Assembly: GCA_905160935.1 (NCBI GenBank)
Contig: CAJHZI010000463.1
Location: forward strand, 1,443,001 to 1,507,000
Length of the DNA: 64,000 nucleotides
Origin: Enchytraeus crypticus
Taxonomy: Eukaryota > Annelida > Clitellata > Enchytraeida > Enchytraeidae
Direction of reading: 5' to 3'
Under the pieces are notes generated by a model. That model worked only from the letters and a program-made list of their open reading frames with translations, made no database searches and was not told the origin of the DNA. Position 1 is the stretch's first letter. Each line of letters opens with the position of its first letter. Positions 10,773 through 22,097 of this stretch are shown here, one piece after another. The position numbers were made by a program, and so were the translations under genes.

Positions 10773-13700
10773 GTTAGGGTTTGATATATTTTGGAGATGT
10801 TAAATTGTCTAAAGTGTGATTTTATGTATTAAGAAATTATTTGCATGATGAAATTTTTCTTTAACTTAAATGTATATAGAGTTTAGTTTTCAGAAAAATT
10901 CTAATTAATTTCTTTGTAATATACTATCACTGTATCTCATTCTCTCAGGTTTTTTCTGTCTCTCATTCTCTCACAGGCAAGTTTTGGACAACATAGGTTT
11001 AAACCAGTTTAAGCCGTCCTGTCAAAAACTGGTTTTGAACATAGTTTTGGATGCATGCAAAAGATCATCTACAAATTTTTTATTAATATGGCTACACAAA
11101 TTGGTATCCAAACTGGCAACGATATATGCAACCTTGAACTTGTATAAATTTTTTCTATGCATGTTTGCACCATTTTGTTTGAGTAGAATGTAAAGTTTGA
11201 AAGCAACTTTCAATTTTAACGTAAATGTTGATAACTTTTAAATCTAATGCATGAATTAAATCAGATTTATATAAGACTACTTTAGAAAATTAATTCCAGC
11301 TGACTGAAAGTAATACAAAAACTGGACACCTTATAATGCATAAAATTCTACGTAAAAAGATATATAAAGATATAAAATATTAAGTAAGTTGCATTTATTT
11401 AACTAATTTAGACTTCTAGTTGTACACCCGATTTGTGCACATATTTGATTTTTCCAATTGTGATACTTTCATAATATGGTTAAACTCTTGGGAACATGTT
11501 TTCCTATAGTATTTATTTTAGAGTAAAATTTTTTTGTATTATATAAAATTTGAAGTCTGCTGACTTAAGTTGTTAAACAGAGGCACTGGGGAAGGAATCC
11601 AAGTAGGTTCACTTCTGAAATGTTAATGTCTCTTAAACAACTTATGATTAAAAGCAACTTCAGGCTTTTCAATGTGATTATCTTTTCGATTTTGCATGTA
11701 GCATATAGGTTTTAATAGCAAAATTTCTGTTCTTTTATAGATTTTTTTTTAAAAGGTCAACACGCATTATTGGGAAAAGATCAACTACATTGATATCTTT
11801 CAGTTTTAATGCCACATGTTTAAATCGTTAGGCAATTTAGACCATTTTCTGTGTAACCAGTCCAGTGATTATTCGAGATTTTGCTCTCAGATTAGCGCGT
11901 CTGGGATTCGAACCCACAAGGGTTCAATTCACCTCAGGATCTGTCATTTAAAACTTCATGACGTTACCCCTACGCTATTGAGACATTCAATTTATAGTAT
12001 TTGCTTGAGACCCATTGTCTGACAGAGAACCGGTTAGATCTGGTTGTGTTATTTGTTGTGTTTCCTGCAGCTACAGATATGGGACACAGCTGGTCAGGAG
12101 AGGTTTCGAAAGAGCATGGTCCAGCACTACTACAGAAACGTGCACGCCGTCATATTCGTCTACGATGTTACGAGAAAAGCTTCATTTGACAATCTGATCA
12201 ACTGGATAGATGAGTGCGATGCTAATAATCTAGGAGTCAATGTACCTCGTATACTTGTTGGTAAGATGTAGTTTTATGCTGTTACATATTTTGACAGATT
12301 TTATGTAATTTTGATTTGGGACCTCTCATTGTTTAATGAATTTGCAATTTTTTCTGCATAATTCCTGATCAATTACACTGCAATTGTGCTTAAACTTCTG
12401 GACTATGTGATAGCTTTTCAAAGTTTCTTTCATCTTCTATTAAAATAGAGTTTTATTTCAAGTGTTACACTTTGATGATTGAACTTATGAAATTGTAGTT
12501 CTTCCCTAGTTTCATATTTAACTTCATATATACCTTAAACAATGTGTGTCTGCTCGTTGAATAATCAGCATAATCTCACTGAATCTAGAAATTTGTGAAA
12601 TATTATTGAATATTTTTTTTTTGAATTCTGGAATATTTTGGGCTTTCTTAATTATTTAATACTGTAAATTTCAGTGTATTAAATCAACTACTTTCCCGTC
12701 TCGTATCTGGGCCACTGAACAATAAGCTGTACTTAACGATGTACTTAAACTGGACTTGTCGTAAAAGGCAACTAAGCAAGAGTTAATGAAGGCATAGGGA
12801 AATCACCTCAGAAGTCCTACTTTTCCAAAGCTGTAGGAAACATTATAGGATACTAGTGTAGATAAGGCATAGACGGTTGTGAAGAGATTAACTAGTTGAT
12901 CGATGAAGTGCTTTTTATGGAGCTCGACTGCAGACTGTGAGTAGAAATAAGTACCTTTGGATCTGTCATTTGGCAGAACACGAGAGAGAGAGAGCGAGAG
13001 TTTGAATCAATTGCTATTATGTCCAAACAAATTCAGGCTGAGCCATTAGCTTGTTATCAAGTTATCCGAATGCTGTTTGATAGGTGCAAGATTCTAATTT
13101 AGTGCTCTCCTGACACAGGTAAGCGTTCATGACGGGAAACTTACCTTAAACCTTTAGATATAATCAAGAAAGAACCATCAATGAAATTTAGATAAAGATG
13201 AAGGACACATTCTTTCATAATTTTAGTAAGTGTGCTGTTATGTTTATGACAGCAGGAAACAAGTGTGCTATTATGTTTATGACTGCAGGAAACAAGTGTG
13301 CTATTATGTTTATGACTGCAGGAAACAAGTGTGCTGTTATGTTTATGACTGCAGGAAACAATTGTGCTGCTTTGTTTATGACTGCAAGAAACAAGTATGC
13401 TGTTATGTTTATGACTGCAGGAAACAATTGTGCTGTTACGTTTTTGACTGCAGGAAACTAGTGTGCTGTTATGTTTATGACTTATGTTTACGACTGCTGG
13501 AAACAAGTGTGCTGTTATGTTTATGACTTATGTTTATGTTTATAACTACAGGAAACAAGTGTGATCTCCACACACAAGTCACAGTGCACACAAATGTGGC
13601 GCAGTGTTTTGCTGACAGCCACGGCATGCCTCTGTTTGAGACGTCAGCTAAAGACGGCTCTCAGGCGGATCACGTGGAGTCGATATTCCTCACCATTGCT

Positions 13701-13856
13701 CACAAGCTGAAGAACAGCCGACCCATGATGACACCAAGAACTCTCTCAGCGGGAGCCGTTAGTGCGAGGCTGCGTGAATCTTCTCGTTCATTGCGACTTG
13801 GCCAGCAGACCAATCAGAAGATTGAGCCGCCGCCCAGTTGTATATGTCGATGGTGA
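10488..13856 (+). CDS. RAB33: Rab33-family small GTPase
   Basis: Three exons (10488-10772, 12071-12260, 13552-13856; junctions in phase 0 and phase 1) give 259 aa. Visible GTPase motifs are the P-loop GDSCVGKT (52-59), switch I TIGVDF (77-82), WDTAGQE (99-105, with catalytic Gln104), NKCD (160-163) and ETSAK (188-192). [19 protein letters not shown] and [14 protein letters not shown] are characteristic of Rab33. Known role of Rab33: Golgi traffic and autophagosome formation through ATG16L1. The 44-residue N-terminal extension and the Ser/Arg-rich hypervariable tail vary among Rabs. The C-terminus reads SCICRW: the two prenyl-accepting cysteines are followed by two residues, whereas Rab33 usually ends at CXC. 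The start was taken at ATG 10488 because the codon two positions upstream is TTG. Intron 1 carries a SINE; intron 2 ends in a minisatellite of splice acceptors. Confidence 0.93.
11760..11990 (-). mobile_element. tRNA-derived SINE (family 1)
   Basis: This is an inverted copy inside RAB33 intron 1. The B box reads GGGATTCGAACCC on the plus strand. The 5' end is TGAATGTCTCAATAGCG on the minus strand. Confidence 0.8.
12071..12260 (+). CDS. RAB33: RAB33 exon 2
   Basis: This exon is 190 bp, with acceptor TTTCCTGCAG|CTACAG and donor CTTGTTG|GTAAGA, ending in phase 1. It holds WDTAGQE and RILVG. Confidence 0.93.
12765..13005 (-). repeat. Dispersed repeat family R4x, partial copy
   Basis: It contains diverged forms of the family landmarks AAATCACCTCAGAAG and GATTAACTAGTTGATC, ending in a GAGA run near 12980-13000. 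It is a minus-strand copy relative to 33.3 kb and lies in RAB33 intron 2. Confidence 0.6.
13228..13551 (+). repeat. 33-bp minisatellite made of RAB33 exon-3 splice acceptor
   Basis: There are about nine units; most are 33 bp and the last two are longer (46-52 bp). Each unit is AAGTGTGCTGTTATG, TTTATGACTGCAG, GAAAC. The TGCAG|GAAACAAGTGTG part reproduces the real exon-3 acceptor and its first 12 exon bases. The array runs directly into exon 3. Confidence 0.9.
13552..13856 (+). CDS. RAB33: RAB33 exon 3
   Basis: The acceptor ACTACAG|GAAACAAGTGTG restores GNKCDL across the junction. The exon carries ETSAK and the hypervariable tail and stops at TGA 13854-13856. Confidence 0.92.
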
Positions 13857-14230
13857 AGACCTGGATGTGAGAGTAAATTATTGCATCACTTGATATATTG
13901 TACTTGCTTAAAATATGAAGAAACATTCGCTAATATTCGCTTTTTAGTATATCTGTTTGTATATTAGGGGTGTACCTGAAACAATGAAATCTGGTACGCC
14001 CCTAGTGTATATATAATCTTACACTTATCGACTTGTCGGGATGTTGTTTAGGTACAGCAATGATCTCGGCATGACCTACTTTAAGAAATGACTTTACTTG
14101 TCAGGTCGCAGCAGGTGTAATAACTTTTAGTTTTAGTGTCTGCGGGGATTGTACTTGGAGTTGAGACAATCCACCTTCTGCATGCATATACATATACAGT
14201 ATACATGTGTAGTATATATAATATGTAATA

Positions 14231-14309
<79 letters not shown>

Positions 14310-15340
14310 TACACACACACACTATACACAGTAGATGAAGAGAACATGTTCCATACAATTTGTTTGCATAGCCATAGAATAATTAATAGAGAATTTGTAC
14401 GCACATTAAATTGGGTAAACATTCCGTATTTTATATTGTAAATGAGTTACTGATTTTTAATCAAAGTTTTTAGGTTTTGTCAAATTTGCGTTCAGGATTA
14501 CAGACTTTCTAATTGTGTCCACTATAATACGTTTCATGACTTCAGACCATTTCAGATCTAACATTTTCATGCTATGTGTAACCTACTACAAAATAGACAC
14601 TTTTGTCTCTAAGATCTCATTGGATGAGCTATACATTTGATTCAGATCAAATTTGTTAGAGTTTTATATGGTTCAATGTTAGTTCAGAAACTTAATAAAT
14701 CATATCAACTGTGAATTTATAGACTTGTTGAACGATGATTATTAATGAATGATCTTTGGTATAATAATATTTGTTAATGTAAAGCATTTTAGATATACTG
14801 TGATGTTATTGTTGGCTAATTGATATTACAACGAGTTTGCTGCACTTAGTGAACTTACCTGTGCGAAATAGAAAACGATATTGGTAGTACTTTAGCTTTT
14901 AATCGAGTGTTGTAATTTACTTGCCGGTTGATATTTTTGATATGCTATGTTATATGTATGTTTTACTTTATTAAATGTTCTTGGAATCTTTGTAATTATG
15001 TCTAAGATTGACTGTAATCACTTTTCGGCTGTTTATTTGTGAGTTAATTTTTAGTAATTTTATGTAAATTTCTATATTTTTACTTGGTTTAAATAGAAAT
15101 ATTATCCTTTGAGTTACTTATTTATTATTAATGACATGTGCCAATATTGAAAGGCTTGATTTGTGTCAACGATACGATAACTTTATCAATTTAGTTATTT
15201 TACAATTATCTATTGCAATCTTGTGATTGCTGCAATACATGTAAATTACAGAACAAATTGCTGGTAGTCACAAGATTTCTTAAGGTGATTTAACGTCTCA
15301 TTCATTACCCAAAATATGTTAGTTTAAAAATCTTGTGTAG
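13857..15340. other. RAB33 3' flank
   Basis: The AT-rich 3' flank holds an AT dinucleotide run (14222-14305) and an AATAAA at 14694-14699, about 840 bp after the stop, as one candidate poly(A) signal. No further gene is supported. Confidence 0.45.
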
Positions 15341-15344
15341 CATT

Positions 15345-15545
15345 TTCTTCTTCCAGTGCCCAGCCTAACGGCAGATCCATGGAAATAACTCTTCCAAGCA
15401 GTTCTATCCTCCGCCTTCCTTTCATCTCTATATAAGAATTTGTTATCAAATCATCCAATATAATTTATCTGCCTCCTACTCTTTTCCCTTGTGTTCTTCC
15501 TTCTGTTACATCTCTCGGCAAAAGATCTCCTCGTATTTTATTTCC
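15345..15545 (-). mobile_element. RTE-like LINE C-terminal relic
   Basis: On the minus strand the text GKRVGGRQIILDDL and a following EMKGRRRIE stretch resemble the GKRxRGRP..LDDL tails of RTE-type LINE proteins, also seen decayed at 46.1 kb. It is a short 5'-truncated fragment. Confidence 0.5.
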
Positions 15546-16071
15546 TATCCAGCTGTACATTTATTTCATTTATATCATGTAATTATATTAATTTATAAAT
15601 ACTCTTTAACTATGTTTCTGATTCCCTATTGTCAATGTATTGAATTGAATGAGCTCTCTGTAACATATGATGAGACGTCCCCGACATTATTATTATAGAC
15701 GTTAAGCAGGGCAATTTGTGGTTTATTAACTTTAATTATTTTTATCACATGTGTATGCTATCGTTTGTATTTTATTCTATTTTTATCCTATTAATACAGG
15801 ATTACGTAATGTTTACTGTAATTTACAACGTACTTCAGTGCAAAGTTTTGCTTTCTATTTGTTATGTTTCACCGGTTACATTATGTTGCTCTTGTAAATT
15901 ATCCTAATCACGATTCATACATAAACTTGTATCCGGGCCTCTGCAAAACAAACAATGCTCAAACTGTTTTTATCATTATAATTATAGGCTATACATCTAA
16001 ACTGGATCAGAGTATGAGTAATAAACAGTAAACATCGCAAAAGCGATATTTTTTTATATCTAAGGCCTACA

Positions 16072-16325
16072 TTCTCTCTCTCTCTCTCTAGTGTTCTACA
16101 AAGTGGTAGGTCCAGGTTACGTATTCATACTCAGAGTCTGCTTTCACGCTTAGATCAACAATTTAATCTCTTCACAAAAAGTTATGCATTATTTATATCT
16201 TATTATCCAATTGCTCGAAAAATATATGGCTTCTGAGATGGTTTCTCGTTGCCTTCCTTTGTTTTTGTATTGTTGTCTCTAACAGTTAACAGTTGGTCTA
16301 TTCTTCTATGTTCGGGACACAACAC
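16072..16325 (+). repeat. Dispersed repeat family R4x copy
   Basis: It starts in a CT run, then AGTGTTCTACAAAGTGG, then GAGATGGTTTCTCGTTGCC. It is collinear with copies at 28.0, 33.3 and 43.4 kb. Confidence 0.65.
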
Positions 16326-16329
16326 GGAA

Positions 16330-18170
16330 AAGTGTATCCTTACACGCTACATACATTAAGGTTTTCAATTTCCGGTATTCTGTGACAAAAATGAACATTT
16401 TAGTAGTGTGCTCTTTAGTGAGCTGATAGTGAGCACAATATGTTTCTTGAACGTGCTATTTGAATGCAGGCCCTACCTTTGAGAGAGGGGGCTATTTTTA
16501 TATATTTATCTTTATATGGTTATCTAGCCCATTTGATGTTCTTTATTATGAATATAGGCCTGCCTACATGTATGTTCAGTCGGCAATCTAGTTAGGTCAT
16601 TTTACTTAAGGTTTTTAATCTTGGGTCTGCTTTTGGCGGAGCACTGTATACTTAAAACCTCCATCAGTGCGTATTGATCTATGTGTATGTAGATGTGCTT
16701 ACTATGGCGCCTCTAGGCTCTATTAAAAGCTAACGGTAAGTTTAAGGCCTATTTTGCCTAACGGTAAGTTTAAGGCCTATTTTGCCAATTCATTGTAAAC
16801 GCATCTGTCTGCTCTGATTCCAATCAGATCGTCGCACATCTCATGTAATCTCGTAATCCGGAACCGAACGTTAAATTAAAACATGGCTTAAAATTACTAG
16901 TAATCTGACTTTAGGATCAATCACCGGTGGTAACATCATTGGACTTTCTACTAAAACCCGATTAGTATCTCATCTGCGTCTACCTTGAAAATCTTCTGAT
17001 TGGCTGGAAACTAATACACACAATTTACTTTCACTCGATTGACTTGATTTCGCATTACATTCAGACTGCTAGTTTAACATTACGCTCTCTGATATAGTCC
17101 CTGCCTACAATAGAATTTAAGTTAAGACTATGGTTTGATTGTTGTCGGATAGCATTCGCTAATCTCTTATTTATCGCTGTATTTCTCTTTTATAGTGTTT
17201 TTCTCTGGACATAATTCCTGAACCTTACTGATATATTGTGCATTAATTTAAATGTGTGTAATGTAATTTTAACTAAGTGTACTTAATTTTTCTACTTGTG
17301 TATTATTACTCATTATGCAACTACTTATTCGGCTCATACTCAGGTGAGCTGTGGCACGACCAAATTTTTAATATACTAATTCACAGACTTCGTGTTATCC
17401 GCTGTATTGAATTATTGTGCATTACTGTGTTAGCCTGTACTTGACGGCCGTGTGAATTTTTAATATTAAGCTTTGCTCTGATTCCTTACTATTCCTGTGT
17501 ATTGTTTTTATTAATGTATTCTTACATAGTTTATATATACTTATATCTATATGCACTATTGTGACATTAAATTATAGCTACGGAATAAGTTTGTTGTTCT
17601 AATTTTCTTAATTTTTATAGCTGTTCTAATGAATTTGGCCTTAAGTTTTATTTAATTAAGTTTCTTCTTAAATATATATTCAGGAAGTTTTGTAATAATT
17701 TGCATGTTTATGCTTAATAATGCCTCCAATATACCAGTAATAAATAATTTGTGTTCAATGTTAGAGGAATCCTAGTATGAAAATATTTTACAATTAAATA
17801 ATTATGCTCTTGCAATATTTATAAAGTTTGAGATACGGAGAGTCTTTACCGTGTTAGCGTCATTGCAGTTTGGATCAAGCATACAGTTTGGAATCTCCTA
17901 TCTTTAGAAGCCGAGGAAGGCAACAAAAACCTACATCAGAAGCAATATTTATCTAATTGTTAAGCTGAATTACGGTTTGGCAAACGAAAGGCCTGTTTGT
18001 GAGGATCAGCCTTTGACGGAGCGCCGTAGACCTATGGCAATATTATTGCAGTCTTATTTTGAATATGTCAAAATTAGTGTTATGGCTGAGAATAACATTT
18101 GAGTCTATGACGATTTCAGTCGTATCGTTGAAAGTGCGTGTTGCCTACTTAGATACAAGATATCATAAAT
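16330..18170. other. Intergenic DNA, nothing recognised
   Basis: No exon-like text was found. A 28-bp direct duplication (GCCTAACGGTAAGTTTAAGG and flank) lies at about 16728-16785. Confidence 0.45.
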
Positions 18171-18173
18171 GTT

Positions 18174-18427
18174 CAGGGGCTGGTCGAGGAATTTTTTAAG
18201 GTGGGGGAGGGAGAGAAAAAATATTTTTTGAAAAAAAATTGACAGTGTCCACATGATCTACTAATTACGCCGTCTCCGGACAGAGTTCAAATTTTTACTT
18301 ACACAATTTTAACTCTTATGTACAGTACATATTTACACATTTTAATAGCAATGAACACAATGAAAATGAATTTTATCGGCGGGCCTAAGGTGGGAGCGCC
18401 CTCATCCGTCCCTTGGATCCGCTACTG
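18174..18427. mobile_element. Short MITE-like relative of 2843-3556
   Basis: It starts CAGGGGCTGGTCGAGG and ends CTTGGATCCGCTACTG. The interior AATTTTTTAAGG next to the left end is the same as in the longer copy. Confidence 0.55.
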
Positions 18428-18559
18428 CGAATGCACTATATATAGGCTATGTGACAACTTTAGCAACTGTTTTACCTTTACAAAATACACCTTGTTAAAC
18501 CTGCGTCAGCTAAAGAACGGACTTAAAAACTGAAAAGGTGTTGTTAAAGTACTGTATTT

Positions 18560-18985
18560 TGTACGTCTATTTTAATGTCATTGCACTGGCTAAAGATTAA
18601 AGAGCGTATCATTTACAAAATAGCTTCATTAACCTATAAGTCCATCACCATCCCTGGACAAACTTGTATGTCTCACTTGATTAAAGTGATGCAGCCTGCT
18701 ATTACTCGGTTTTCCAAGTTAATTACTCTTGTGAGACCTAGCCTACCTTCACGCTCTAAGCTATCTAATCGTTCTTTCCAACGTAATGCATCGCAGATCT
18801 GGAATTCTCTGCTATCAAATCTACGGAAATCTTCATTTGATTCACATCAGCCTTCGCTCTCCTATCATTTTGCTCTCCTATCATTTGTTGAATGCTTAAA
18901 TAATAATTTTTTAGATCAATACTGTAATGAACCTACCAGAGGAAAAAATTATTTAGTGTTAAGTGGAAAAAATTATTATTAGGAA
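18560..18985 (+). pseudogene. LINE reverse-transcriptase C-terminal relic
   Basis: A 5'-truncated fragment begins LHWLKIKERIIYKIASLTYK and continues to QIWNSLLSNLRKSSF. This is the usual C-terminal tail pattern (LHWLPI..RI.YKI and LWNSLP) of jockey/CR1/Rex-type non-LTR elements. The RT core is absent. Confidence 0.65.
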
Positions 18986-19177
18986 AAAATTATTTAGTGT
19001 TATTTAGTGTTATTTATCTAGTGTTAAGCTCAGAAGACATTCTTCAGGATGTTGTCGTAGGAGAACCTTTTGAAACTAGTGACCATCAGATTATCAGGTT
19101 TCATATGAAAAGCAGTTGGGACAGGAAAAGGAGTTAAGAAATGTGATTACTTTAAAGCAAACTATGAAGAAATTAGA

Positions 19178-20494
19178 ATGCATGCAAAAAGTAGTCAATT
19201 GTTTCTTTTGTCAAGTGAAGACAATGCAGATAGATACTGGAGCAAAATAAGTAGAAGTCTAAAAATGATTAGAAATGATTTTATCAAATTGAAGAGTAAA
19301 AATAAAGATAGATGCAAATGGATAACGAAAAAGGCAAGAAGCAAAAGAAAAGCTAAAAAAACGGCGTGGATTTTATATAAAAACAGTGATATTAAAGATG
19401 AAACTTTATACAGAGATTATAAGAAAAAGCGTAATAAATCAGTGGCTGAAAATAGAAAAGCTAAAATAAATTTTGAAAAAAAATTAGTTCATAATATAAA
19501 GAACGATGCAAAAAGTTTTTTTGCTTATGCTAATGCAAACAAAAAGACTAAAACTAAAATTGGCCCTTTAAGAGATACTACTGGAAACATAATAGAAAAT
19601 AATAAATGTGCTGCAGATCATTTAAATAAGTACTTTAGTACAGTTTTCGTAGAGGAAAATGTGACAAATATGCCAGTGCCATGCAAAGTTTTTCAAGGCA
19701 GTATTGATGAATCATTGCATGATATTGACGTAAACGATACTGTTATGATGCAAAAATTGAAATCACTAAATGTAAACAAGAGTCCAGGTCCAGATGAGAT
19801 ACATGCAAAAATGCTGATGGAGCTTAGTGAAGAGTTGGCTCCAAGCCTTGTAACGCTACTTAACTCTAGTCTAAAGACAGCGTTTGTCCCTCAGGATTTC
19901 AGGGAGTCCATAATTGTACCAATACATAAGAAAGGTGCAAAGGACAAAGCAGAAAACTATAGACCTATCAGTCTTACAAGTATTATTGGGAAAGTTTTCG
20001 AGAGCCTCATTAAAGATAAAATTACTAGTTTTCTAGAAGTAAATAAGCTAATAAGAAATAGTCAACATGGCTTTACTAGTGGACGTTCCTGTCTCACTAA
20101 TTTATTAGACTTCTTTGAGGCAGTATCTAAAGAACTAGACAAAGGAAATTGTGTGGATGTTCTGTATTTAGATTTCGCAAAGGCTTTCGACAAGGTTCCG
20201 CATAAGAGATTAATTAAAAAGTTAGAGGCGCATGGTTTAACAGGTAATATACTAAGATGGATAGAGAGTTGGTTGACAAATAGGAGACAAAGAGTGTGCA
20301 TTGAGGGTGAGTTTTCTGAATGGGCTGATGTTAAAAGTGGTGTGCCGCAGGGATCTGTGCTGGGCCCTCTATTATTTATAATATATATAAATGATATTTG
20401 TGAAGAAATTCTATCTAAATTTAATAAATTTGCTGACGATTCAAAAATTGCAAAAAGTGTTAACAATGCTCATGATGTAAGAATAGGCTATTAG
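19178..20494 (+). pseudogene. Reverse transcriptase domain, frame-broken
   Basis: The frame has 438 codons containing fingers and palm, including LYLDFAKAFDKV (first catalytic Asp) and FADDSK (catalytic pair). It ends prematurely after HDVRIGY, and the reading continues in a different frame. Confidence 0.85.
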
Positions 20495-20657
20495 AAAATG
20501 ATATAGTAAAAATACAAAATTGGTCTAATATCTGGCAGATGGAATTCAATATTGATAAATATAAGGTAATGCATTTGGGTAAAATAGTTTAAATACTAAT
20601 TGCGTTCTAAACCACACAATACTAAAGTCGACCAATAGTGAAAAAGATCTAGGTGTA

Positions 20658-21233
20658 TTGATAGATAAGTCATTAAAGCTTAGAGAACAAGTTAATAAAG
20701 TAGCTAACAGTGCGAATTCTGTTCTAGGTTTGATTAAAAGAACTATGACCAGCAAAAGAAAAGATATAATAGTAAAATTATATAAATCATTGGTTAGGCC
20801 TAAACTGAAGTATTGTGTCCAAGCTTGGTGTCCTTATCTAAAAACAGACATAGATAAATTAGAGAAAGTACAGGCTAGAGCGACAAAACTGATTAAAGAG
20901 TGCAAGAATTTTAGTTATGAAAACCGACTACAATATACAGGATTAGTAACTTTGAAAGAGAGAAGAGCTAGGGGAGATCTGATAGAAGTGTTCAAAATTA
21001 TAAAGGGATATTGTAAGGTTGATTACAACACTTGGTTTAATTTAACTAATAGCTGCAGAACTAGAGGTCATAAATACAAACTTGTTAAACCTAGAAGTAG
21101 ATTAGATATACGTAAAAACTCTTTTAGTCAGAGAATTCTTAATAGCTGGAATGAGCTTCCAGATGAAGTTGTAGAAGCAAAATCCATAAATCAATTTAAA
21201 AATTTGTACGATAAATATAAGAAGTTGGTGTAA
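20658..21233 (+). pseudogene. C-terminal domain of the same retrotransposon
   Basis: The segment runs from MIDKSLKLREQVNKVANSAN through RPKLKYCVQAW to LNSWNELPDEVVEAKSINQF, the typical CR1-type tail. It is separated from the RT frame by about 160 bp with stop codons. Confidence 0.8.
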
Positions 21234-21600
21234 TATTGCCCAATGTGTAAAATTACTTGTTAGATAGTAGACCCTAATTAGGTATTTTAGGTTGTATAGA
21301 TATGTGCCATTAGGCTAGGTCTAAAACAGAAAATAAAGCTATTTTTTCATTCAAATAGCTGTTTACCTTGCTTTTCTGTAAACACTGTTTAATGTCATAT
21401 CTAGCCTAAATATGTATATTGTGTTATATTGTGTTAGTTAAGTACATGTATAGGGGACTTTATGCTTTCTGTTAGTTAATTGTGTAGGTCTAGTTTTTTA
21501 GTTTTTATTGTGTTTTAATGAGTCTTAAACAAGCAATAATTTGCTTTCTGACTCAGAAACTGTTATGTTATGTTATGTTAATTATTCCCAAGTTACGTTA

Positions 21601-21686
21601 TGTAGCTTTTAAACTGAGCTGAAGATCTGGCAAAAAGCTTCTGTTTATAAATATTGTTGTAGTGTGTAAAATTTATATAATATATA

Positions 21687-21719
<33 letters not shown>

Positions 21720-22097
21720 ATAAATATAATATAAATTATTTAATAACATTAATGATACAATGATATATAATTGAATAAAGTCTTAAATCCTACTCTCTAG
21801 TTAATTCCATTTAATTAAACATAGTACAATTATATTAATAGTGTGAAATATAACGGTACAATTTGCATTTCTTAAACATTTCATGCGTCTATGGTGCGTT
21901 GTATTACACACAAATAGAATCTAATTACCAGTTATTGGTAGAATAACAACTTACCTATGTACATGTATAAGTGATATCTCTGAGTGAGTTTGCCTTTTAT
22001 TATGTCTAATTTTATAATATAGCAATGTAGCATTTAACTGGTACCTGGGTGAGCTCAGCCAGTTGTTGTTCGAAGTGAACTTTGAATCTTTTGCTGT
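21601..22097. other. AT-rich spacer, nothing recognised
   Basis: It contains a TA-rich run at about 21680-21725 and no coding or repeat-family text that I can identify. Confidence 0.4.

Larger units (their letters stand above)
19020..21600 (+). mobile_element. CR1-like non-LTR retrotransposon relic
   Basis: The order of parts is as follows. An endonuclease remnant ends with TSDHQII (SDH catalytic motif) at about 19025-19125 and then shifts frame. Next comes an RT frame (19178-20494) with KSPGPDEIHA, YRPISLTSIIGKVFE, QHGFTSGRSC, LYLDFAKAFDKVPH, SGVPQGSVLGPLLF and the active site FADD, stopping early. The thumb text NWSNIWQMEFNIDKYKVMHLG lies in another frame. A final frame (20658-21233) carries the LYKSLVRPKLKYCVQAWCP tail. 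A 3' UTR ends near TTATG repeats (about 21565-21590). Stops and frameshifts make it inactive. CR1 clade is inferred from these motifs; the 5' half of the element is missing. Confidence 0.85.

Noticed and set aside
10984-11213. Short frames in RAB33 intron 1
   Set aside because: No homology or codon bias. The region only shows a small inverted pair (AAACCAGTTT / AAACTGGTTT).
12001-12197. Alternative frames over RAB33 exon 2
   Set aside because: They are shadows of the real frame containing WDTAGQE; no homology.
13141-13530. Cys- or Ala/Met-rich frames in several phases
   Set aside because: They are the translated 33-bp acceptor minisatellite of RAB33 intron 2, not independent genes.
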